DNA of 64,000 bases. It comes from Polaromonas vacuolata. Its GTDB lineage: Bacteria; Pseudomonadota; Gammaproteobacteria; Burkholderiales; Burkholderiaceae_C. A program made the translations under genes and the position numbers. The notes beneath the pieces were generated by a model, which did not search any database, was not told the DNA's origin, and was given only the letters and a program-made list of their open reading frames with translations. Where the stretch lies: assembly GCF_012584515.1 (NCBI RefSeq), contig NZ_CP051461.1:2661501-2725500 (forward strand), in the 5' to 3' direction. Positions 8,081 through 15,766 of this stretch are shown here, in pieces. Within the stretch, counting starts at the first letter, position 1; each line of letters starts with the position of its first letter.

Positions 8081-8140
8081 TAGCTGGCTAGCCGTTACGT
8101 GTAGCTGGCCAGCCGTTACGTGTAGCTGGCCAGCCGTATC
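8081..8140. repeat. Three tandem 21-bp repeats upstream of the alpA-like gene
   Basis: Units start at 8081, 8102 and 8123 with exactly 21-base spacing. Copies 2 and 3 contain the perfect palindrome GCTGGCCAGC followed by CGT; copy 1 has GCTGGCTAGC. Two helical turns between units puts them on one face of the DNA, as for cooperative operator sites or iterons. They lie in the leader of the AlpA-like operon and just after the stop of the gene at 8139. Confidence 0.75.
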
Positions 8141-8702
8141 AATCTGGCGTGCGCCGCGTCCTCAGTGCATCGTAAATAAAACGCTCCGGATTTTTGGAAA
8201 CACAAGCTAAGTGATCGGGTATCTGTGCCGATAACTTGCGTGCAATACCAGCGTGATGATCTCGCATAGATGCAGCCATTGAAAACACCCACAACTTTAA
8301 TTCTCGCGTTTTCCTGTGCCGGACTTCTTGGCCTGCAAGCCCTTGACGTGAAAGCTTAATTCGATTGTTCTCTTCACTTTCTACTATATTTGTAGCCACA
8401 CCAAGAACAAAACCCATTTCAAAATTCGCTAGGATTAATAATTCATATCCGTCTGGATAACCTATCTTCTCAGCAGTAAATACGAAAGCTGACGCCTTAC
8501 AAATAGCTGTAAATGCCGCATCTGAAATATCGTCGACATTTTCCACATCAGAAAAAATTTCTTTATCTAAATTTAATTTTTTTGAAATCTCTTTTATGCC
8601 AATCTCTACCAATGTTTCGAACGATAGCGAAACATCATAGATACAATCATCTAGCAACTTTTGGCTATAGCTGAGCGCAAGTAAAAAATTATCTCGCTGC
8701 AT
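8139..8702 (-). CDS. AT-rich orphan gene, unknown function (187 aa)
   Basis: The frame starts MQRDNFLLALSYSQKLLDDC behind a GGGGG ribosome site and encodes a largely helical, soluble protein. Base use is clearly richer in A and T than in its neighbours, with Lys/Ile/Asn codons frequent up to about residue 120, and the last 60 residues are basic (Arg/His). This suggests separate acquisition as cargo. No catalytic motif, signal peptide or membrane span is apparent, and I do not recognise a family. It sits between the integrase and the regulatory gene, a common place for element cargo, including defence genes. Confidence 0.7.
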   Translation of the reverse strand: MQRDNFLLALSYSQKLLDDCIYDVSLSFETLVEIGIKEISKKLNLDKEIFSDVENVDDISDAAFTAICKASAFVFTAEKIGYPDGYELLILANFEMGFVLGVATNIVESEENNRIKLSRQGLAGQEVRHRKTRELKLWVFSMAASMRDHHAGIARKLSAQIPDHLACVSKNPERFIYDALRTRRTPD

Positions 8703-8729
8703 TTTTCCCCCTAGCCCCTGAAATAAGGT

Positions 8730-8796
8730 GCCAGTCCAACCCGTCAGGGGGTAACGGGTTTTTGCTGTCGGTAATTAGTCGACGGCTAGGACTGGC
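8730..8796. other. Three-way-junction fold between integrase and orphan gene
   Basis: GCCAGTCC (8730-8737) pairs with GGACTGGC (8789-8796). Inside it, AACCCG (8738-8743) pairs with CGGGTT (8755-8760), and GCTGTCG (8764-8770) pairs with CGACGGC (8780-8786) through one U-G wobble on the plus strand. The closing stem and first inner arm are perfect. It could be a structured RNA, a terminator region for the integrase-side transcripts, or a folded single-strand site. Confidence 0.5.
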
Positions 8797-8817
8797 TAAA
8801 AGTGTTGTCTGTTTTGC

Positions 8818-10035
8818 TTAAGCCGTTTTTAACTGGATGACGTCAGCGCCAGCGCGCAGCTTGTCGAGGTAGTTGGCCCACCGCTGCATCATCTTGCGGC
8901 GTGCCGGTAGATGCGCTGTGCGGTTGTAGGCGCGCCCATTGGCATCCTTCACCGCGTGGGCTAATTGATGCTCGATCAAATCCACACGCTCACTCATCAC
9001 CTCGTCCATGATCGTCCTAGCCATGGCCCGGAATCCGTGGGCGCTGTGCACTTCTTGCGCGTATCCCATGTTTCTAAGCGCCGCATTAATGGTGTTCTCA
9101 CTCATTGGCCGTTCACCTGTGCGTAGACCCGGAAAAACAAACTTACCGTGACCGCTTAAGGTGTTTACGTTCAGCAAAATCTCCACCGCCTGAACGGACA
9201 ATGGGACAAGGTGGTCGACCTTCATTTTCATTTTGACGCCGGGTATGCGCCACTCAGCCGTCTCTAAATTAATCTCTGCCCATTCGGCCTTACGCAATTC
9301 GCCGGGCCTTACAAACACCAACGGTAATAGCTTGAGCGCTGCTACGGTGTAGGGGTGCCCTTGGTATTCAAAAATAGATCGCAGTAGATCACCGGCTTGC
9401 TTAGGCTCGGTGATCGCAGCAAAGTGACCGGCTTTGTGCTGGGTGAGTGCGCCCTTAAGGTCTTGCGTAATGTCGCGATCTGCACTACCTGTTGCAACTG
9501 CATACCTAAAAACTTGACCGCATATTTGTTTGACACGCTGCACGCTGTCCAGCGCGCCCCGGGCTTCCATCTTGCGCAGAGCTGTCAGTACGTCACGGGG
9601 GCCAATGGTCGAGATAGGCATCGACCCAATGAACGGAATAACGTCTTTTTCAAGCCAAGTTGTCACTTTGCCGTGGGTGCTAGCCATACGTTCATCAGCA
9701 GTCTTTTCAAGCCATTCACGCGCTACCAGCTCGAAGGTGTTGGCAAGCGCCGCGGCCTTGGCCAGCTTGTCAGCTTTTTTAGCTTCACCCGGGTCTGTAC
9801 CTTCGGCCAGCAATTCACGGGCTTTTTCACGCCGCTGCCGTGCCTTTAGAAGTGAGACTTCAGGGTAAGTTCCTAGCGCTAGCGTTTTCTGTTTGCCGTC
9901 GAACCGGTATGCTATGCGCCAGTATTTGCCAGCCTCTTTGACAAGGAGGTAAAGCCCTCCGCCATCAGTGTGCTTCTCGCCCGTAGGTGCACCATTTGAT
10001 TTAGCGTTCTTAACAAACGTGTCTGTCAGTGCCAT
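8818..10035 (-). CDS. int: P4-type tyrosine integrase
   Basis: The 405-residue protein has an N-terminal arm-binding domain of the DUF4102 type (GTYPEVSLLKARQRREKARE, about residues 55-75), a central core-binding domain and a C-terminal catalytic domain. Catalytic residues are visible as Arg in RPGELRKAEW, the HGFRAMAR box, and the Tyr in YNRTAH near the end. It catalyses site-specific integration and excision of the element. The start faces the tRNA-Leu(UAA) gene about 180 bases away, whose 3' end is the probable attachment site. The gene looks intact. Confidence 0.95.
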   Translation of the reverse strand: MALTDTFVKNAKSNGAPTGEKHTDGGGLYLLVKEAGKYWRIAYRFDGKQKTLALGTYPEVSLLKARQRREKARELLAEGTDPGEAKKADKLAKAAALANTFELVAREWLEKTADERMASTHGKVTTWLEKDVIPFIGSMPISTIGPRDVLTALRKMEARGALDSVQRVKQICGQVFRYAVATGSADRDITQDLKGALTQHKAGHFAAITEPKQAGDLLRSIFEYQGHPYTVAALKLLPLVFVRPGELRKAEWAEINLETAEWRIPGVKMKMKVDHLVPLSVQAVEILLNVNTLSGHGKFVFPGLRTGERPMSENTINAALRNMGYAQEVHSAHGFRAMARTIMDEVMSERVDLIEHQLAHAVKDANGRAYNRTAHLPARRKMMQRWANYLDKLRAGADVIQLKTA

Positions 10036-10045
10036 GAATTACCCT

Positions 10046-10109
10046 TTTGTTGGTATCTCGTTTGTTGGTATTTCAAAGTACCAACAAAAGTACCAACAAA
10101 TTGTTGGTA
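10046..10109. promoter_or_regulatory. Five TTTGTTGGTA repeats at the integrase promoter
   Basis: TTTGTTGGTA occurs at 10046 and 10061, its complement TACCAACAAA at 10079 and 10091, and TTGTTGGTA again at 10101. The last two form a perfect 19-base palindrome centred at 10100. They lie between the integrase start and the tRNA-Leu gene, so they may be arm-type integrase sites, an excisionase site or an operator for integrase repression. Confidence 0.65.
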
Positions 10110-10145
10110 TGTCATGTTACCCCGTGAGGTTACTTGAGGCAAAGA

Positions 10146-10179
10146 AAAACCCGCTGTAGCTATGAACTAAGCGGGTTTT
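10146..10179 (-). terminator. Hairpin terminator after tRNA-Leu(UAA)
   Basis: AAAACCCGCT and AGCGGGTTTT form a 10-bp stem with a 14-base loop, with a T run on the minus-strand transcript. It would end transcription of the tRNA genes before the integrase region. The symmetry means it could work in both directions. Confidence 0.75.
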
Positions 10180-10211
10180 GAGGACTTATGAGACTTACTG
10201 AAGCTATGGGG

Positions 10212-10304
10212 TGGTGCCCGAAACCGGAATCGAACCGGTACGCCCGCTATTCACGAAGCGGCGGATTTTAAGTCCGCTGTGTCTACCTATTCCACCATTC
10301 GGGC
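10212..10304 (-). tRNA. tRNA-Leu (anticodon UAA)
   Basis: The minus strand folds as a class II tRNA with a 7-bp acceptor GCCCGAA, anticodon loop CTTAAAA, a long variable arm, the T-loop GGTTCGATTCC and an encoded CCA end at 10212-10214. Its 3' half is the likely integration site of the element to the left. No second copy of that 3' sequence was found in the window. Confidence 0.95.
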
Positions 10305-10371
10305 CATACGACTATTGTGAAACAAAAAAGCCCCAAAAAAAGGGGCCTAAACAAGATTTACGCTTTCAACT

Positions 10372-10445
10372 TGGAGGCGCGGCCCGGAGTCGAACCGGGC
10401 TAGACGGATTTGCAATCCGTTACATAACCGCTTTGTTACCGCGCC
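10372..10445 (-). tRNA. tRNA-Cys (anticodon GCA)
   Basis: The 74-base minus-strand cloverleaf starts GGCGCGG, has anticodon loop TTGCAAA and T-loop GGTTCGACTCC, and ends with encoded CCA. Confidence 0.95.
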
Positions 10446-10514
10446 ATGTTCTAAATCTAAATTGTTATACGTTCCATGAAAAAGGACAGCACTTTTGGTG
10501 CTGCCCTTTAAGTA

Positions 10515-10590
10515 TGGAGCGGGAGAAGAGTCTCGAACTCTCGACCTCAACCTTGGCAAGGTTGCGCTCTACCAACTGAGCTACTCCCGC
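10515..10590 (-). tRNA. tRNA-Gly (anticodon GCC), copy 1
   Basis: The 76-base minus-strand cloverleaf starts GCGGGAGTAGCTCAG, has anticodon loop TTGCCAA and T-loop AGTTCGAGACT, and ends with encoded CCA. It is identical to the copy at 10827-10902. Confidence 0.95.
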
Positions 10591-10826
10591 ATAATATCTA
10601 AATTCTAACCTTAAAAACTCAGGCAAAAATCAGAACCAGAAAACATTTTTTAGACTTGCGAAACAAAAATAAGGTTTATGAAACTTAGATCACAACCAAA
10701 AATTATTACAGCTAATTTGATTTTATTTTCTTATAAACCCGAAAGCTTAAAGATGAATTTAATCAAACATGCTTGAATCGCAAATCCAAAAATAGAAGCA
10801 GCAAATAAATGCTGCATTCTTAAATT

Positions 10827-10902
10827 TGGAGCGGGAGAAGAGTCTCGAACTCTCGACCTCAACCTTGGCAAGGTTGCGCTCTACCAACTGAGCTACTCCC
10901 GC
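10827..10902 (-). tRNA. tRNA-Gly (anticodon GCC), copy 2
   Basis: This is an exact duplicate of the tRNA-Gly at 10515-10590, including the CCA end. The 236 bases between the copies are AT-rich and hold no gene. The four tRNAs are probably co-transcribed leftwards. Confidence 0.95.
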
Positions 10903-10965
10903 GTTTCAAGCTTCTTATTATATGCCGTAATTAATGCCTGTTTGAAATTCTATGAAATAAGTCAG

Positions 10966-13395
10966 TTAATGTTTAACTGCGCCTGTCAATGCAGCCGGGG
11001 CAAGCGCCAGCGCGGCAGCAGCGGCTATGGCCAAGTCTTCGTCCGTCAGTGGCACTGGTAAGCGCTCAAGAGCAACCTTGAGCACTTGGTCAATCCATTT
11101 AACAGGAATGATCTCCAAACCGTTTTTGACGTTGTCTGGGATCTCTTGCAAGTCCTTGGCGTTATCGGCTGGAATCAAGACCGTCTTAATGCCGCCGCGC
11201 AATGCTGCCAGCAGTTTTTCTTTCAGGCCGCCAATTGCAGTAACCTCGCCGCGCAGAGTGATCTCGCCAGTCATAGCAACATCGCCGCGCACCGGTATGC
11301 CGGTCATAGCAGAGACAAAAGCGGTTGTCATCGCAGCACCGGCACTAGGTCCATCTTTAGGCGTAGCGCCGTCAGGTACGTGAATATGGATGTCGCGCTT
11401 TTCAAACATCTCATCTTTGATGCCCAACATCTGCGAGCGGCTGCGCACCACTGTACGTGCAGCTTCGACAGATTCTTTCATCACATCGCCTAACGAGCCG
11501 GTTCGTGTAATCACGCCCTTACCCGTCATCATGGCGGCTTCGATCGTTAACAAGTCACCGCCAACTTCAGTCCAGGCTAGGCCCACGACTTGACCGACCT
11601 GATTTTTCTGTTCGGCACGGCCGTAATCGTATTTACGCACGCCCAAAAATTCATTTAAGTTGTCAGGCGTGACAATCACCTGTTCGGTGGTTTTCTTCAG
11701 TTGTACGGCTTTAACTACCTTGCGGCAAATCTTAGAGAGTTCACGCTCTAGCGAACGCACGCCGGCTTCGCGGGTGTAGTAGCGAACGATGTCGCGCACA
11801 GCTTGCTCTTGCATCTGCATCTCTTCAGGTTTGACGCCATTATTTTTGACCTGCTTGGGCAATAAATAAGTCATGGCGATGTTAGTTTTTTCATCCTCGG
11901 TATAACCCGACAGGCGAATAACTTCCATACGATCCAACAAAGCTGGCGGAATGTTCATGGAGTTTGACGTTGCCACAAACATCACATCGCTCAGATCAAA
12001 ATCGACCTCAACGTAGTGATCGTTAAAAGTGTGGTTTTGTTCCGGATCCAGCACTTCAAGCAAAGCACTCGAAGGGTCACCGCGAAAGTCAGTACCTAGC
12101 TTGTCTATCTCGTCGAGCAGAAACAGCGGATTACGCGTTCCGGCCTTAGCCAAACTCTGTAAAACCTTGCCTGGCAATGCGCCAATATAGGTACGACGAT
12201 GGCCGCGAATTTCAGCCTCGTCGCGCATACCACCTAGTGCCATGCGTACGTACTTACGGCCAGTCGCTTTAGCAATCGATTGACCTAATGATGTTTTGCC
12301 AACACCGGGAGGGCCGACCAAACACAAAATAGGCGCTTTGAGTTTGTCGACACGCTGCTGAACTGCGAGGTATTCAACAATACGGTCTTTGACTTTCTCA
12401 AGGCCGTAATGGTCTTCGTTCAATACACTTTCGGCCTTCGCTAAATCATGCTTAATCTTGGTTTTTTTACCCCAAGGTAAGCCTATGAGCACATCGAGAT
12501 AGCTGCGAACGACTGTAGCTTCGGCCGACATCGGAGACATTAATTTAAGTTTTTTGAGCTCGACTTCAGCTTTTTTACGCGCTTCCACTGGCATCTTGGC
12601 GAGCTTGATTTTCTTTTCCAAGTCCTCTATATCGGCACCCTCTTCGCCCTCGCCAAGCTCTTTTTGAATCGCTTTAACTTGCTCGTTAAGGTAGAAGTCG
12701 CGCTGATTTTTTTCCATCTGTCGCTTTACGCGTCCACGGATTTTTTTGTCAACATTTAAGATGTCAACCTCACGCTCTAATTGTTCGTAGAGATTTTCAA
12801 GTCGCTCTTTAACCATGCCCAAATCTAAAATGACTTGTTTGGCATCGTGCTTTAAGGGTAAATGTGCAGCAATCGTGTCGGCCAAACGACCGGCGTCATC
12901 AATGCTTGAAATTGAAGTGAGAATTTCTGGTGGAATTTTTTTGTTCAGTTTGACGTAGTGGTCAAACTGCTGCATTACAGCGCGACGCAAGGCCTCGATT
13001 TCGCTACTCTTATCAGCCGCGATCACAGCCGCTTCGACTGGCGTGACATTGGCACTGAAGTGCTGCTCGCCATCAACAATTTTATTGACCTTGGCGCGCT
13101 GCTGGCCTTCAACCAATACTTTTACCGTGCCATCAGGCAACTTGAGCAACTGCAAAATTGTTGCCACGCAACCCATCTCGAACATATCCTCAACCGAGGG
13201 TTCGTCTTTAGCTGCAGCTTTTTGGGCCACCAACATAATTCGGCGCTCCGACTCCATAGCGGACTCGAGCGCCTTAATGCTTTTCGGGCGACCAACAAAA
13301 AGAGGAATCACCATATGCGGGAACACCACCACATCGCGCAAAGGCAGAAGTGGCAGGTCGATAGCAACGGGTGGTAATGAAGTTTGACCGGACAT
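10966..13395 (-). CDS. lon: ATP-dependent protease La (Lon)
   Basis: The 809-residue protein has the full Lon layout. An N-terminal substrate-binding domain (PLLPLRDVVVFPHMVIPLFV, residues 15-34) is followed by a coiled-coil stretch. The AAA+ module has Walker A GPPGVGKT at 361-368, and the C-terminal protease has the Ser-Lys dyad region GPSAGAAM near residue 685. Lon degrades misfolded and regulatory proteins in the cytoplasm. The C-terminus ends in an Ala-rich tail. It follows clpX with a 183-base gap that has its own heat-shock-type promoter and a leader hairpin, so it can be expressed separately from clpPX. Confidence 0.98.
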   Translation of the reverse strand: MSGQTSLPPVAIDLPLLPLRDVVVFPHMVIPLFVGRPKSIKALESAMESERRIMLVAQKAAAKDEPSVEDMFEMGCVATILQLLKLPDGTVKVLVEGQQRAKVNKIVDGEQHFSANVTPVEAAVIAADKSSEIEALRRAVMQQFDHYVKLNKKIPPEILTSISSIDDAGRLADTIAAHLPLKHDAKQVILDLGMVKERLENLYEQLEREVDILNVDKKIRGRVKRQMEKNQRDFYLNEQVKAIQKELGEGEEGADIEDLEKKIKLAKMPVEARKKAEVELKKLKLMSPMSAEATVVRSYLDVLIGLPWGKKTKIKHDLAKAESVLNEDHYGLEKVKDRIVEYLAVQQRVDKLKAPILCLVGPPGVGKTSLGQSIAKATGRKYVRMALGGMRDEAEIRGHRRTYIGALPGKVLQSLAKAGTRNPLFLLDEIDKLGTDFRGDPSSALLEVLDPEQNHTFNDHYVEVDFDLSDVMFVATSNSMNIPPALLDRMEVIRLSGYTEDEKTNIAMTYLLPKQVKNNGVKPEEMQMQEQAVRDIVRYYTREAGVRSLERELSKICRKVVKAVQLKKTTEQVIVTPDNLNEFLGVRKYDYGRAEQKNQVGQVVGLAWTEVGGDLLTIEAAMMTGKGVITRTGSLGDVMKESVEAARTVVRSRSQMLGIKDEMFEKRDIHIHVPDGATPKDGPSAGAAMTTAFVSAMTGIPVRGDVAMTGEITLRGEVTAIGGLKEKLLAALRGGIKTVLIPADNAKDLQEIPDNVKNGLEIIPVKWIDQVLKVALERLPVPLTDEDLAIAAAAALALAPAALTGAVKH

Positions 13396-13419
13396 ATAAA
13401 CCTTTAGATAGGCTGGAGT

Positions 13420-13445
13420 CCGATCCCAGGCAGTCCCGGGATCGG
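13420..13445 (-). other. Leader hairpin upstream of lon
   Basis: CCGATCCC (13420-13427) and GGGATCGG (13438-13445) form a perfect 8-bp stem in the transcribed leader of lon, about 25 bases before the start codon. It lacks a T run after the stem on the minus strand, so a regulatory or mRNA-stability role is more likely than termination. Confidence 0.5.
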
Positions 13446-13511
13446 GCTCTACACAAAAAAATTTCTAAAATAGCAAAAAAATTCAGCAGATTTTTTTAAA
13501 TAGAACTCTTG

Positions 13512-13538
13512 AGATGGGGCGTATCAGTGACTTTTCAA
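13512..13538 (-). promoter_or_regulatory. Sigma-32-type heat-shock promoter of lon
   Basis: On the minus strand TTGAAA is followed after 13 bases by CCCCATCT, which fits the sigma-32 consensus (CTTGAAA, spacer 11-16, CCCCATNT). It lies about 120 bases upstream of the lon start. Confidence 0.75.
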
Positions 13539-13578
13539 TGCACTGATTTCACGCCTTTATCCCGAGTAATTATTTTGC

Positions 13579-14844
13579 TTACGCTTTTTTAGCTGCTTCG
13601 TGGTAGACCAACAGCGGCGCTTTGTTGTCATCAATAGTTGACTCATCAACCACCACTTTTTCAACATTGGTGGTGCTGGGCAAATCGAACATAGTGTCGA
13701 TCAGCGAAGCTTCCAAAATCGACCGCAGTCCTCGTGCGCCAGTCTTGCGGGCCAAAGCCTTGCGAGCAATCGCTGTCAGCGCGGAAGGACGAATCTCTAA
13801 ATCAACACCCTCCATAGACAGCAACTTACTGAACTGCTTGACCACCGCATTTTTAGGCTCAGTCAGAATTTTCACCAAAGCTTCTTCGCTCAACTCGGCC
13901 AACGTAGCAATTACCGGCATACGACCAACCAGCTCGGGGATAAGACCGAACTTGATCAAATCTTCTGGCTCTACGTCTTTAAAAGACTCGGTCAAACTGC
14001 GAGTTTTCTTACTTTTTACCGATGCGCCAAAGCCAATGCCAGAGGTCTCAGTTCGGCTTTCGATCACTTTTTCCAGACCCGAAAACGCACCGCCGCAAAT
14101 AAACAAAATGTTGGTCGTATCAACCTGCAAAAAGTCTTGGTTCGGATGCTTGCGCCCACCCTGTGGCGGCACCGAAGCCATAGTGCCTTCAATCAGTTTA
14201 AGCAAGGCCTGCTGAACGCCTTCACCGGATACGTCACGAGTAATTGATGGATTATCGGATTTACGAGATATTTTGTCAATTTCATCAATATAGACAATTC
14301 CCTGCTGGGCTCGCTCAACTTCGTAATTACAGCTTTGCAGCAACTTTTGAATAATGTTTTCGACGTCTTCGCCCACATAACCGGCTTCTGTCAGGGTAGT
14401 CGCATCGGCCATCACAAAAGGTACGTTTAGCGTGCGCGCCAGCGTCTGGGCCAACAAGGTTTTGCCAGAGCCGGTTGGACCTATCAGCAAAATATTACTT
14501 TTAGTCAACTCAACGTCGTCTTTTTTGGCTTTTTCCTTGTGACGCAAACGCTTGTAGTGGTTGTAGACCGCAACAGCGAGTGTGCGCTTGGCAGGCTCTT
14601 GGCCAATGACATAGCCGTCCAGCGTGGACTTAATCTCAGCTGGTGTGGGCAAGTCGCTTGGCGTCTCGCCTGCGATAGCGCCGGCTGGAAGCTCATCGCG
14701 GATGATTTCATTGCACAGGTCTATGCACTCATCACAAACAAACACCGAAGGGCCTGCGATGAGCTTTTTGACCTCGTGCTGGCTTTTACCGCAAAACGAG
14801 CAGTACAAAGTCTTTTCGGTAGAGGTGCCTTTTTTTTCGGCCAT
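13579..14844 (-). CDS. clpX: ATP-dependent Clp protease ATP-binding subunit ClpX
   Basis: ClpX unfolds tagged proteins and feeds them to ClpP. The 421-residue product starts [20 protein letters not shown], with the family's zinc-binding domain (CSFC and, later, CDEC) in the first 50 residues. Walker A GPTGSGKT and Walker [10 protein letters not shown] follow, and an [17 protein letters not shown] sensor 2 segment lies near the C-terminus. The start at 14844 is chosen because the open frame upstream to 14955 runs through a clear terminator and is not part of the family. The gene lies between clpP and lon, a conserved order. Confidence 0.97.
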   Translation of the reverse strand: MAEKKGTSTEKTLYCSFCGKSQHEVKKLIAGPSVFVCDECIDLCNEIIRDELPAGAIAGETPSDLPTPAEIKSTLDGYVIGQEPAKRTLAVAVYNHYKRLRHKEKAKKDDVELTKSNILLIGPTGSGKTLLAQTLARTLNVPFVMADATTLTEAGYVGEDVENIIQKLLQSCNYEVERAQQGIVYIDEIDKISRKSDNPSITRDVSGEGVQQALLKLIEGTMASVPPQGGRKHPNQDFLQVDTTNILFICGGAFSGLEKVIESRTETSGIGFGASVKSKKTRSLTESFKDVEPEDLIKFGLIPELVGRMPVIATLAELSEEALVKILTEPKNAVVKQFSKLLSMEGVDLEIRPSALTAIARKALARKTGARGLRSILEASLIDTMFDLPSTTNVEKVVVDESTIDDNKAPLLVYHEAAKKA

Positions 14845-14901
14845 TAGAGAAACACCTTTTGAAGTGGCAAACAAAGAAACTAGAGCTAATGATAACCAAA
14901 T

Positions 14902-14933
14902 AAAAAAAGGCGTTTTCTGTTGAAGAAAACGCC
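14902..14933 (-). terminator. Rho-independent terminator between clpP and clpX
   Basis: GGCGTTTTCT (14909-14918) and AGAAAACGCC (14924-14933) form a perfect 10-bp stem with a 5-base loop. A seven-base A run at 14902-14908 gives a U tract on the minus-strand RNA. It would reduce read-through from clpP into clpX. Confidence 0.85.
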
Positions 14934-15006
14934 CTTTATGCCGGTTTTTAGGCAATTACAGAGTAAATACCCTGATTAGCGAATTGCGAATTCGCCTTGT
15001 TCAAGC

Positions 15007-15663
15007 TCAGGGACGCTTGGAAATCACGGCATCAACAACGCCGTAAGCCTTGGCTTCATCCGCAAACATAAAGTAGTCGCGCTCGGTGTCGCGTTCGATT
15101 TTCTCTATTGTCTGACCGGTGTTTTCCGCCAGGATACGGTTGAGTTGATCGCGAGTTTTGAGAATGTCACGGGCATGAATTTCAATATCCGTGGCTTGGC
15201 CTTGTGCACCGCCCGATGGCTGGTGAATCATCACGCGCGAATTAGGTAGCGTGAAACGCTTACCTTTTGTACCCGCTGCCAACAAGAAAGCACCCATGCT
15301 AGCGGCCATACCTATGCACAAGGTAGAGACATCTGGCTTGATGAATTTCATGGTGTCATAAATCGCCATGCCGGCCGTTACCGAGCCGCCGGGTGAATTA
15401 ATGTAGAAAGAAATGTCTTTGTCTGGATTTTCGCTCTCGAGGAACAAGAGCTGAGCCACCACCAAATTGGCAGTTTGGTCATTCACCGGGCCAACCAGAA
15501 AAATCACACGCTCTTTAAGTAGGCGGGAATAAATGTCGTATGAACGCTCACCGCGGCCAGACTGCTCAATCACCATGGGCACCATGCCCAAACCCTGGGT
15601 TTCCATGGCGCTGGCCTGATGGCCACGCTGAACGCCGCCATAAATACTGTTTCGTATCATCAA
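15007..15663 (-). CDS. clpP: ATP-dependent Clp protease proteolytic subunit ClpP
   Basis: The 218-residue serine protease forms the double heptamer used by ClpX. The catalytic Ser lies in GMAASMGAF, the His in MIHQPSGG, and an Asp follows in the DTERDYFM segment. The N-terminus (about 20 residues before [20 protein letters not shown]) probably includes a short propeptide, as in other ClpP proteins. A heat-shock-type promoter lies just upstream, between tig and clpP, and a strong terminator lies after it. Confidence 0.97.
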   Translation of the reverse strand: MMIRNSIYGGVQRGHQASAMETQGLGMVPMVIEQSGRGERSYDIYSRLLKERVIFLVGPVNDQTANLVVAQLLFLESENPDKDISFYINSPGGSVTAGMAIYDTMKFIKPDVSTLCIGMAASMGAFLLAAGTKGKRFTLPNSRVMIHQPSGGAQGQATDIEIHARDILKTRDQLNRILAENTGQTIEKIERDTERDYFMFADEAKAYGVVDAVISKRP

Positions 15664-15697
15664 GTTTTCTCCAAAGATATTTGTACTGTTAAAAAAA

Positions 15698-15725
15698 ATA
15701 TGGGGCTTGTGCCGTGGACTTCAAG
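15698..15725 (-). promoter_or_regulatory. Sigma-32-type heat-shock promoter of clpP
   Basis: On the minus strand CTTGAA is followed after 14 bases by CCCCATAT, a near-consensus sigma-32 promoter. It lies about 35 bases before the clpP start codon, so the leader would be short. Confidence 0.8.
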
Positions 15726-15766
15726 CCAGGCGCAAACCCCAATTTATTTAAAAACGAAAGACCGTG

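Noticed and set aside
8730..8796. Possible tRNA or tRNA-like gene on the minus strand, since the closing stem is followed by ACC
   Set aside because: Only two inner arms exist, no GTTCRANNC T-loop is present and the end is ACCT rather than CCA. Kept only as an unexplained fold.
1..10211. Second attachment-site copy of the tRNA-Leu 3' end
   Set aside because: No copy of the TGGTGCCCGAAACC-type sequence was seen by eye on either strand left of the tRNA.
14845..14955. N-terminal extension of ClpX by 37 residues
   Set aside because: It runs through the clpP terminator, is hydrophobic and unlike ClpX; the ATG at 14844 gives the standard start.
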